This document shows positions 56,031-64,000 of a DNA stretch of 64,000 nt, piece after piece. The notes under the pieces were generated by a model. The model was given only the letters and a program-made list of their open reading frames with translations, was not told the DNA's origin and searched no databases. Position numbers and translations under genes: made by a program. Source of the DNA: Chlorokybus atmophyticus (lineage: Eukaryota; Streptophyta; Chlorokybophyceae; Chlorokybales; Chlorokybaceae); NCBI GenBank assembly GCA_009103225.1, contig RHPI01003389.1, forward strand, positions 406,760 through 470,759, written 5' to 3'. Position 1 is the stretch's first letter; every line of letters starts with the position of its first letter.

Positions 56031-56226
56031 CGGCTACTGCTGGGTTTAAGGTGCGCAGGCGCTCAATTTTATAGTCTCCGGGGACGTTGGGCATCAGCGA
56101 TTGTAGGCTACGCTCAACAGCAGCTGCACACAGCATATGTCAATGGTTAGGACGCAATCCAATCCGCAATGCCCACATGCAACCAAATGGCAAGCCCGCT
56201 TGGAGTTCTGTGACTTGTGGGCTAGG

Positions 56227-56700
56227 TCACAAGCAGGCTGGGCCCTTAGGTAGGCACACAACATTTATAACAAATGGTACCCACACTCCTTGCAGGCAGA
56301 AAACGGGCCACCAAGTTTGGGTTGTCCATTCATGTTCAATAAGGCGCACGCGAGCCTTGCATTCGCGCGCATGACGCAAGCCAATGCCAACAAGGTGTGG
56401 AGGGGGGTGGCACCAATTGTTGCAGCCACACCAGTCACAATGAAAAGCATTGCCGGACGAGCCTAAACATGGCAATGCCGAGTTGAAGGCCACACAGTGT
56501 TGGCATTCATGGCAAAGTGAGCCCCACTTGCGGGCGAGCAAGCCAATCAAGGGTGTTTTTAAAGTTCAACCATTCTAATCTTGTGCCTTTAAGAGCGCGT
56601 CTGCCTTTTCAACGAGCTCGCGTGGCAATCACTTCACATACAAGCAGATGGCGCAGGTAGTGTCAAAGATGCGATATGCTGCAAGTGTGCGGCCTTACTG
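56227..56700 (-). pseudogene. RNase H end and linker of the DIRS-like element
   Basis: After the copia-E junction the frame reads KAAHLQHIASLTL. In another frame follows a block equivalent to KWLPRELVEKADALLKAQD, with Trp as TGA. Then GLLARKWGSLCHECQHCVAF, HPPPHLVGIGL and LIEHEWTTQTWWPVF, the conserved W..PP..li ... P.W....WWp segment between RNase H and YR in DIRS elements. The Cys-rich appearance is incidental to this match. Confidence 0.72.
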
Positions 56701-56999
56701 TGTTGAAGTTGCATAGTAGCAACAATGCACAGGCACTAGTGTGGCACTGACAAGTAGAGCAGAGTGGATCTGACTATAATGCATAATATATAATGTCGTA
56801 TATTGTACACTAGTAAGTGCTAGTCAACCCTAACCAACCCCAATCAAAGTCAACACTAGTGAACACTAGTCAAGGTCAAAGTCAAAGTCAACGTTAACCA
56901 TGGTGGACTATAGCTGCCATAACGGCAGGTGACCGTGATTGTTAAGGTGAAGATAATCGTCAAAGTTTAGCTAAGGCGCCTAGCCAAGTACCTTTACCA
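56701..56999 (-). repeat. Copia-E 3' LTR
   Basis: 299 bp. Followed (plus strand) by CTCCCATGCGAGC, on the minus strand a GCATGGGAG polypurine tract. Confidence 0.88.
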
Positions 57000-59625
57000 C
57001 TCCCATGCGAGCATCTTTAGCCTTACACTCCAAGCTCCATGCAACATATTTGGAACTTGGTGGGTGGCAGCGGCTTGTTCATGCAATATGCGAGCATGTT
57101 TTTCGTGCAATACCTAAATTTCACTTCCCCTTGTGCAACTCTCTCTCTCTCACCAAGTGGTGCATAATGTTAACATGCTTCAACCTGGCGGATGTGATGG
57201 GGTGCATGCTCGATTTGAGCGCTTCGTAGTTGTCGCATGTGATGGTGGCATAGTTCGGTGCAAAACTAGAGTCAGTGACCATCTTGCAAAGCCACAATGC
57301 TTCCTTCATTGCAGATGAAGCTGCCATGTACTCAGCCTCCGTGGTAGACGCAACGACAATTGGTTGTGGTCAGCTATTCCAGCTGACGATGCCTCCTCCC
57401 ATTAAGAAAGTGTAACCTGTGGTAGACCTCCTTATGTCGAGGTCTTCGGCATCATCTGCATTACAATAGCCCTGTTATGTGACGTTCTTTTTCCTCCTAA
57501 AAGAAATACCCACGTCCTGTGCGCTTCCAAGGTAGCGAAGAACTCTTTTTGCCGCCTTTTAGTGCTGCATGGTGGGTGCTGACATGTGTCTCGCCAAGAC
57601 TCTCACGACTTGTGCGATGTCAGGCCTCGTGGCAATATACACGTAGATGAGGCTCTCAACGAGCTCACCATAAGGGTAGATAACTGTGTTAAGCATAGAG
57701 GTAGTGTCTTGTGCTTTATATAGTTGAACTCCCACATTCAGTGGTGTAGCCTTGCCCTTTGCAACCTGAGCAAGTACCATCCGCTTTCAATGATCTTGAT
57801 AGGCTGTGCATCTGTGTCCCTGGTGATGACGATGTCGAGGAGCAAGTGTGCAACTCCAAGATCGTGAGTTTTAAATGCAGACATCAGTATCACCATGATT
57901 AGATGTAGTGCCGAAACATTTTTAAATGCCATGACGACGTCGTCCACGTACTCCATCAGCCAAATCTGTCCGTCTTCACTAATAAAGAGCCCTGGATCTA
58001 AAGTAGACTGACGTACGCCCATTTCTTCTCCAGCTCCTTGCTGAGCCAAATGTGCTCAACTTGCGGCGCCTGCCTAAGCTAATATAAAGCTTTGTGTAGC
58101 AAGCATGCCTTACCCGAGTCTCCCTCCTTGTACCCTTGAGGCTGCTGCACGAAGATCTGCTCGTCCAACTCTCCGTAGTAAAAGGCAGTCTTCACGTCGA
58201 AGTGGTGCAGCTCCAAGTCCTCCATAGAAACCTTAGCGAGTAGTGCCCTGAAGGTTGCATGTTTGCTAGCAGGTGCAAATACCTCCTTGTAGTCAACTCC
58301 CTCCTAATAAAAGAAGCCCTTTGCTACAAGTCGCGCCTTGTAGTGCTCAATGTTGCCCTTGCCATTACGCTTTATTTGTACACCCACTTGACATTTATAT
58401 ATGCGCTTGACGCCTCGTAAATTCTGCTTGAGAAACCAAGTCATGTTGGCGTGTAGCGAAGCAGTCTCCACATACATGGCCTTGCCCACAACTTTGCATC
58501 TGGAGCTGTGGTGGCCTCATGCTAGGTGGTCGGCTCTTCTCTTCACTAGTTGCAGCACTCAAATACTGAAAATGCTGCGTAAAATGTGGTGGCGCTCTTT
58601 GTCTCACAAGGTAGCGCCTATCTGGCTGCTCCGTGGGTGCAACTTCCTTCCCCTCATGGTGTGGTGTAATGCTAGGAACAACCTCTTCAAGAATGACCTC
58701 CTCAGAAACAACCATGTTCATAGGCGCAATGCTAACCTCAGGCTATGCTATATGATTCTCCACAGGTGTTGAAGGTGTTGTCGGCGTCATCACTCTCTTC
58801 TCGGCAAAGACAGCATCTCGAACCACAATCTTGCCACCCTCAAGCAAGATCCTATATACCTCGGAGTCATGCTCGTAACCCATGAAGACGCCTGTCTCCC
58901 TTACGTTCTGAAGCTTTCTCCTTAGGTGTCTGGGGATGTGCCAGTACGCCTTGGCTCCAAACACACGCAAGTGCATCATGTCAGGCTTCCCTCTATAGAT
59001 TAACTCCCACGGGGTCTTGGTTTTGTTGCTCGTAGGTGACGTGTTGCGAATGTAACTTGCCATAACAAACGCCTCAGCCCATAAGGCTTTGTCAAGCTCT
59101 GCATCAGTAAGCATGGCACGCACACGCCCCACAAGTGTGCGATTGCGGCGCTCAGCAGCACCGTTTTGCTTAGGTGTGTAAGGTGCCGTGGTCTTATGGT
59201 TGATGCCGTGCTCCTCCAAATAGCTCTCCTTGGTTTGGTTCACTCGGAACCCCTATCACTCCTCAATGCTAATGCCCTTGTCTTTGCTTGTGTTGCAAAG
59301 AAGGTAAGCGTCTTCTTCACAATAGCAGCATTGTCCAACTTGGCAGCAACTGTATTAAATGGCTGATAACTTGCTGAAGTTAGCTTAAAAAGAAACAACA
59401 TACCAACTTCCTCCAATGGACGCGACTGGCATGGGACCGCACACGTTTATGTGCACAAGCTGCAAGGGTGCTAAAGTGGTGCGGTAGATGTAGGAAAATG
59501 CTGCTTAGGCATACTGCTTAACACAAATGTCTCGCACAGATCACCCTTTGCTGCCTTAATGTTCTCCTCGTTATTGCCAATTCCTTCCACCATGTCCACA
59601 GCAACCAGTCTTGCCGGGTTGTCCC
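57000..59625 (-). pseudogene. Copia-E pol: integrase, reverse transcriptase, RNase H
   Basis: Integrase: TTAPYTPKQNGAAERRNRTL (59.17 kb), ALWAEAFVMASYIRNTSPT and LRVFGAKAYWHIPRHLR, open 59243-58743. RT: YKARLVAKGFFY-stop-EGVDYKEVFAP (58.32 kb), LELHHFDVKTAF (58.22 kb), and the catalytic EYVDDVVMA (57.95 kb). RNase H: MAASSAMKEALWLCKMV, TCDNYEALKSSMHP and HVNIMHHLVRER (57.33-57.12 kb). Stops between blocks show decay. The integrase zinc region is split off by the A element. Confidence 0.88.
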
Positions 59626-59958
59626 TATTAAATGTTGTAGGCGCCTACATATAGTTGGTACAATCAGCTTAACCATTATAGTTACGTGAGTTACGTGAGT
59701 TACGGCAGTTATGGTCAACCATGGTCAACTTTGACTTTGACCGTTGATTAGTGTTGACTAGTGTTGACTTTAACCAGAGTTGACTAGAGTTGACTAGTGC
59801 TTAGTAGCATAGTATATAAGACACTGTATACTGCTTAATATAGTGGGTCGCACATTGTCTCTATAGTTGGCGTGCTTGCTGCACTTGTCCTTAGTGTGTG
59901 CACACTCGTATATAAGAGGCAAATACACACACACTAGGTGCATCACTAGTTCTCAACT
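59626..59958 (+). repeat. Family-A 5' LTR (sense)
   Basis: TATTAAATGTTG...TCTCAAC. GGCGCCTACAT near the start, GTTAC then TTGACT repeats, AGTATATAAGACACTG near 59.81 kb. Confidence 0.88.
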
Positions 59959-59959
59959 C

Positions 59960-61010
59960 TTGCACATCAAAGACTTCCATCTCCCTCTTATTGCGGATTG
60001 CAAGACTGGATGTGAGGCGTGGGAGGTCTTCAACACCCTCATAAAGGCCATTAGCAACTCGCGCAAGTTGCAGCTGAGACGCAAGCTGACACTTCTGAAG
60101 ATGGAGCACAAAGAGCCAATCTAAAAGTACATCTCGCGTGTGTTAAGAACTAGTGTGCATGTATGCGCCCTACCTCATACATGTGCTCACACCAGGGGAA
60201 CAACAAGTGCAATAGCATGTCAACAACAAAGAGAAGTATGGATCTATCGCAGCTTCACCTGTATGCGCCACATACAATGACTTATATACTAAGCTAGTCA
60301 ACACTAAAAAAGACTAGTCAACCCTAGTCAAAGTCAACTCTAGTCATCACTAGTCAACGTTCAAAGTCAACCCTAGTCAACCCTAGTCAATGGGCAAAAT
60401 CAAAGTTGACCGTAACTCTTGTAACTCCCGTTACTTCTGTTGACTGTAACGCCCATTGCATAACCGCCGCACATGGTCCAAGTAACATCAATAAGCTGAC
60501 TGTACTATGAGCATACTATACTAGCAACCCTCATATGCTTAATCTTTAACATGTACTATAAGCATACTATATTAGCAAACCTCATATGCTTAACCTTCAA
60601 CAGGGTGCAAGGGAGCTTTGGCAAGACCTTGCAGCAGTGGGCCACGATGTGCAGGAAGAGGAGGTGATGTGGGCAGTCTTAGCTGGCTTAAAAAAGAGCT
60701 TTGCTACGCTAGTGACTGTGTTTGAGTCCTCAGATGTGGTTTTAAAGTTTGCTGATATAGTGCCTAAGCTGCTAGTTGTGGAAGGCAAGTTGGATGTTCA
60801 GGAAATAGAGAATGGTGGAGAAGCTATCGCACTTGCTGCCTCATCTTCTCAACACACACAAAGCAGGAGCAAAGCAGGTGGTGGGAAGCCATCACGTGAC
60901 AAAGAGTGTCACTACTGCAAGATGAAGGGCCACTTCATCCAAGAGTGCCAGAAGAGGAGCCACGATGAGGCAACTAAAGAGGAGCACGCCATCATGGCGA
61001 TTGCTTTCTA
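59960..61010 (+). pseudogene. Family-A gag, interrupted by solo B LTR
   Basis: LLHIKDFHLPLIADCKTG, SRKLQLRRKLTLLKMEHKEP and a stop (TAA), then the B LTR. It resumes with GARELWQDLAAVGHDVQEEE, VLAGLKKSFATLVTVFESSD and an intact knuckle CHYCKMKGHFIQEC (60.92 kb). Ends TAG 61009-61011. The C-terminal half is open from 60602. Confidence 0.88.
60141..60602 (-). repeat. Solo LTR, family B, nested in family-A gag
   Basis: 462 bp, antisense. Flanks GCGTG (60136-60140) and GGGTG (60603-60607), a 5-bp TSD with one change. The sister gag at 41.6 kb is continuous across this site. Confidence 0.9.
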
Positions 61011-61596
61011 GCATTGGTGAGGACCTCAAGGAGTTACAATGGATGGTATTCGTCCGTCCTCTCCCACTGCAAGGGCGCGTGAAGGACATGCGTATGAGTA
61101 GTTGCTAATGCTGAGCTGCATACACTAGAGGTTGCATTGCTGTAGAGTTGTTTCGTTGGCCGCACACGTGTGCGGTACTGGTTAGAACACTTCACTTGAT
61201 TGGCATGCAAGGACTGAGTTGTATAGCTAGCTAACATGAGATGGGAGGGGTGCTTCCCTTGGTAGAAGGGTCTGATCAACCCTTGCACGGCCTACACTTT
61301 AGTACAGCATTGCTAAGGTAGAGAACTCAGTGTAGTTTATAGCATAGTTTGCCATCGAGGGAGTCTTCGAAACCACCTGAGCAAGGTTAGGCGTGGCGTG
61401 GTGGAACCTGATGCAACAACTATGAGGAGGAAACAAGGAGTATTGGGACCTTGTAGTCTTGCTGGCAGCACGAGGAGAAGAATGGTGTTATGGAGACAAG
61501 CATCAAGTCCGTGGGAGCAACACATTCGTGGGAGGGTTCAATGGAGTAAGATAATGTGGGTAAGCTTACGGGAAGAACATGAAGTTCAAGGTCAAG

Positions 61597-61641
61597 CTGC
61601 TCGCGTGGGAGTGTTCACATTTAACACTCCCACGCGAGCAG
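61597..61641. repeat. Perfect 19-bp palindrome at PPT/U3 junction
   Basis: CTGCTCGCGTGGGAGTGTT (61597-61615), 7-base loop, exact reverse complement (61623-61641). The sister A element has only the first arm followed by the normal LTR start, so the second arm is an added inverted copy of PPT plus U3 start. Confidence 0.9.
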
Positions 61642-62010
61642 TAAATGTGATAGGTTGTAGAAAGTTCATGTATAGGCGGCGCCTACATGTAGTTGGTACG
61701 ATCATCTTAACCTTTATAGTTACGGGACTTACGGCAGTTATGGTCAACCATAATTTATGTTAACTTTGACCGTTGACTTTGACCATAGACTAGTGTTGAC
61801 TAGTGTTGACTAGTGTTGACTTTGATCAGAGTTGACTAGAGTTAACTAGTGCTCAGTAGTATAGAATATAAGACACTGTATACTGCTTACTACAGTGGGT
61901 CGCACATTGTCTCTATAGTTGGCGTGCTTGCTACACTTGTCCTTAGTGTGTGCACCCTTTAATGCAAGAGGCAAATACACACACACTAGGTGCATCACTA
62001 GTTCTCAACA
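61639..62010 (+). repeat. Family-A 3' LTR (sense)
   Basis: The start is altered by the palindrome (TAAATGTGATAGG in place of TGTTAAATGTTATAGC). TTGACT array, AGTATAGAATATAAGACACTG near 61.86 kb, ends TCTCAACA. Confidence 0.85.
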
Positions 62011-62550
62011 GTCCCACCCAAGATGTCCTAGCCTTTGATGCCAAAAATGAGCTGTAGCCGATATAAGGACTGTCGCAGACAATGCATGCTGCCAATCCAG
62101 TGTGATGCAGTACATACTTCCCGGCAATGTGCCTTCTGCAACAACAATGTTGCTCACTTCGACTCGACCCCTCTTAGCAGTGAAGTCAACCTCGGTGCCT
62201 GCGCTTGTAGCTCTTCGAACAGAGAACAGGCTGGAGGCTAGTCTTGGCAAGTGGATTACCTGCTTTAAGGCCATTCTGTGTAGTACCCGCCACTACAAGT
62301 GTAGCTTGTTGCCAAAGCTCACTTTCACACCAACAGCATCGCTCAGAGCATGATATTCCTTACGACTTATGTCTGTGTGGGGTCATATGCTGTGTGCACG
62401 CAGAACAACCAAGAGCTCTTGATACCAATGGTGCTGGTAGTAAGTGCTACAGCCTGCCTATTTAGACCTTGTCTCTGTTGCTGATCGTGCTTTAACTGTT
62501 GACAGTCCTTCTTCAGGTGTCCCTTATTGTCGCAATAGTGGCAAGCACGC
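62011..62550 (-). pseudogene. Copia-E zinc knuckle, protease-end and pre-integrase region
   Basis: CHYCDNKGHLKKDC knuckle at 62.54 kb. Further on, VIHLPRLASSLFSVRRAT, VVAEGTLPGSMY and WHQRLGHLGWD match the copia GAG-pre-integrase domain. The last codon runs straight into the A element (TSD GTCCC). Skipping the insert gives GWD-NPARL. Confidence 0.85.
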
Positions 62551-62659
62551 ATCTTTTTCTTCCACCACCGTTGTTGTTGTTGGGGCGTAGGTTGAATTGT
62601 GCCGCAAATGCCACAGCTTCAGCCTCATCATGGCGTGAAGTGGATGCCCGCTGCTCAAC

Positions 62660-63196
62660 TTATAACACGCGTGGGGTGACCGCTTCAAAGGTGAGCTCCT
62701 TACTGGATAATCCCATGATGGTGATAGTCAGTTCGTATTCCTTGTGTAGGCCAGCGCGGATTGCCCAAACGAGCTCCACCTCCTTCACTTTATAACCAAT
62801 GGCGAGCAAGTCATCCCACAACTGCCTAACTTGCAAGATGAACTTGAGGACAGGTTCAGCAAAATCTTCTCTCAAAGCATTCAACTGCTTCCTCAACTGC
62901 AACTTCCTAGCATTGTTCTTAGCCTTATACGCATTTGCCAACTCTTGCCATAACTCTCTAGCAGTCTTGTAACATGCAATAAGCGCTAAGTGATGCTGTG
63001 TAACATGGAATCCTAGCAATGCTTGATTGGCTTTTTGGTTGAGGTCCGTGTCTGCCATATCGGTAGCGCTCTTCTCGGGATCCACCATCGACCATAGGTT
63101 TTTATGCATGAGTAGCATCTGCATCCGGATGCTACATGTCTTATAGTTGTCAAGGTTCAGTGGCTCGATGTTAACCTTGTTATAGCTGGTCGCCAT
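62660..63196 (-). pseudogene. gag: Copia-E gag (UBN2-type)
   Basis: ATG 63196 gives MATSYNKVNIEPLNLDNYKT, then CSIRM (Trp of NYxxW replaced by Cys), LLMHKNLWSMVDP, ARELWQELANAYKAKNNARK, LQLRKQLNALREDFAEPV and FILQVRQLWDDLLAIG. Open for 179 codons; it then changes frame before the zinc knuckle. Clearly homologous to the family-A and family-B gags. Confidence 0.9.
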
Positions 63197-63277
63197 GCTT
63201 CCCTTGCAAGTCCGCAATGAAGACAGTGCCTCCCCAAGCTATACCAACTCGTGTATGCTATGCTAGCGCTATCATAG

Positions 63278-63288
63278 GCTCATAACCT
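63278..63288 (-). promoter_or_regulatory. Copia-E half-tRNA primer-binding site
   Basis: GGTTATGAGCC starts directly after the 5' LTR. It is complementary to an initiator tRNA-Met anticodon arm reading GGCTCATAACC, so priming would use a cleaved tRNA half. Confidence 0.72.
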
Positions 63289-63590
63289 GTTGAGATTTCA
63301 TAGTAGCAATAGTGCACACGCACTAGTGTGGCGCTAAGAAGTAAAGCAGAGTGGATCTTGCTGTATTGCAAATTATACAATGTCTTACGTAGGACACTAG
63401 TGAGTGCTCTTCAACATTAGTCAACCCTACTTAAAGTCAACACTAGTCAAAGGCAAAGTCAGCGGTCAAAGTAAAGAGTGAACGTTGACCATAGTGGACT
63501 ATAACTGCCATAACGGCAGTTGAACGTAAAGATCAAGGTGAAGATGATTGGAGAAGTTTAGCTAAGGCGCCTAGCCAAGTACCTTTAACA
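63289..63590 (-). repeat. Copia-E 5' LTR
   Basis: 302 bp. On the minus strand TGTTAAAGGTAC...TCTCAACA, with the TTGAC-type array. Confidence 0.88.
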
Positions 63591-64000
63591 CACTGCCCCC
63601 TTTGCGCATGATGTAGTACACATTGCGGGTATCGCCATAGCGCAGCACAGTCCGCCCGTTTAGCTCCGCTTTTACAGTGAGCAGTGTTCGCTCAAGGCTA
63701 GAAAGCTCACGGTATGTTGATGAAGTTAGGCACTTCTCATGTGTAAATGTGCCTTTTGCTATTGAGGCAGCCATGCCATGGCGCACTAGTCCCCAACCAG
63801 TGCCGCTAGCGTTCACGAACTGCACGTGTCATGTTCGGCTGTACGATAGGCCCGATGGGCGCCACATTGAGCTCCTCAGAATGGTCATGCATCCACGTGA
63901 GCTCGTAGTTTGCGCCTTGCACAGTACCGTGTGTCAACTCCACGAGCGGCGCATCCCAAGCGGTGTGTATGTCAAATCATAAGTTTGACGGCAGGGCCCA
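63591..64000 (-). pseudogene. RNase H N-part of the DIRS-like element
   Basis: VNASGTGWGLV (first catalytic Asp position reads Asn), STYRELSSLERTLL and LRYGDTRNVYYIMRKGGS match the DIRS/pararetrovirus RNase H pattern ending in KGGS at the copia-E insertion point. Upstream, AWDAPLVELTHGTVQGANYE in a shifted frame continues toward RT beyond the window. Confidence 0.72.

Larger units (their letters stand above)
59626..62010 (+). mobile_element. Gag-only family-A element, TSD GTCCC, nested in copia-E
   Basis: Direct sense LTRs 59626-59958 (first bases TA instead of TG) and about 61639-62010. A gag remnant (59960-61010) is interrupted by a solo B LTR, followed by a non-coding spacer (61011-61596) shared with the 40.2-42.3 kb copy. 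A palindrome sits at the 3' PPT. GTCCC lies at 59621-59625 and 62011-62015. The leader, PBS and gag N-terminus are missing: the 5' LTR runs directly into mid-gag. No pol. Confidence 0.88.
56701..63590 (-). mobile_element. Copia-E: full-length Ty1/copia element, family C LTRs
   Basis: LTRs 56701-56999 (3') and 63289-63590 (5'), TSD TACTG/CACTG. Minus the nested A element it is about 4.5 kb. Order on the minus strand: LTR, half-tRNA PBS, gag, protease/pre-integrase, [A element insertion], integrase, RT, RNase H, PPT, LTR. Many nonsense changes and frameshifts. It is the most complete pol-bearing copia here and a relative of the element that could have mobilised the gag-only families. Confidence 0.9.
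55049..64000 (-). mobile_element. DIRS-like tyrosine-recombinase retroelement, split by copia-E
   Basis: Minus strand, running off the right edge. RNase H begins at 63.99-63.59 kb and resumes left of copia-E at 56700. It continues into the RNase H-YR linker (56.55-56.23 kb) and a tyrosine recombinase (56.03-55.05 kb). RT and gag would lie beyond 64000. RT/RNase H joined to a tyrosine recombinase instead of an integrase defines DIRS-like elements, known from green algae. Frame changes and a Trp-to-TGA change (56631-56629) show it is dead. The copia-E target duplication (TACTG/CACTG) marks the split. Confidence 0.8.

Noticed and set aside
56227-56550. Cys-rich ORF as a stand-alone zinc-finger gene
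   Set aside because: It aligns with the conserved linker between RNase H and recombinase of DIRS-like elements and lies in order with both.
35510-63590. The 300-460-bp TTGAC-rich repeats as MITEs or satellites
   Set aside because: They begin TG and end CA, are flanked by 5-bp duplications, and occur in pairs around gag with primer-binding sites, so they are LTRs.
1-64000. Bacterial-type defence, secondary-metabolite or toxin system
   Set aside because: No operon-like gene arrays, no such families and no prokaryotic features. Apart from two host genes (and one tentative partial gene) the coding signals found are essentially transposable-element derived.

Overview
The window reads as nuclear DNA of a flagellated green alga (chlorophyte or prasinophyte-type). 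The left 11.5 kb is GC-rich and carries two intact intron-containing genes: a CFAP43/FAP43-like axonemal WD40 + coiled-coil protein (21 predicted exons, + strand) and a chlorophyll a/b light-harvesting (LHCII) protein (2 exons, - strand). They converge on a 1.1 kb intergenic gap. A motile cilium plus LHCII points to a green alga; I cannot name the species. A possible third, low-complexity gene runs off the left edge, divergent from cfap43.

From about 11.5 kb onward there is no intact host gene. 11.5-15.8 kb and 30.3-34 kb are mostly non-coding, with hairpins, tRNA-like scraps, minisatellites and an AT-rich tract. 16.5-19.2 kb is a decayed LINE (minus strand). 19.6-30.3 kb is a decayed TNP2/CACTA-like transposase gene whose introns carry minisatellites of one recurring motif. 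It is split by a Ty3/gypsy chromovirus (gypsy-A, 22087-29149, 339-bp LTRs, TSD CACGA). A second copy (gypsy-B, 42971-49021, minus strand, TSD CCTAC) sits further right.

34-64 kb is a nest of retroelements. Three LTR families (here A, B, C) share the same U3 design (tandem TTGAC and GTTAC motifs, in A and B followed by TATATAAG). C belongs to pol-bearing Ty1/copia elements (copia-D at 38190-42959 and copia-E at 56701-63590). A and B flank gag-only elements in which pol is replaced by a non-coding spacer. Insertion order can be read from target-site duplications: a DIRS-like tyrosine-recombinase element was split by copia-E, copia-E was split by a gag-only A element, and that was split by a solo B LTR. 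Another A element (40228-42282), inserted in copia-D, has its two LTRs in inverted orientation inside an intact 5-bp TSD. Two copies of a further zinc-knuckle gag-like element (F1, F2), a SET-like/coiled-coil relic and several solo LTRs fill the rest.

No new defence or metabolic system was found. The unusual material is retroelement biology: inverted LTRs, a snap-back palindrome at a PPT/U3 junction, a conserved in-frame UAG between gag and pol, hairpin-rich LTRs, gag-only families and half-tRNA priming. All family calls come from motif recognition by eye; no database search or alignment program was run.
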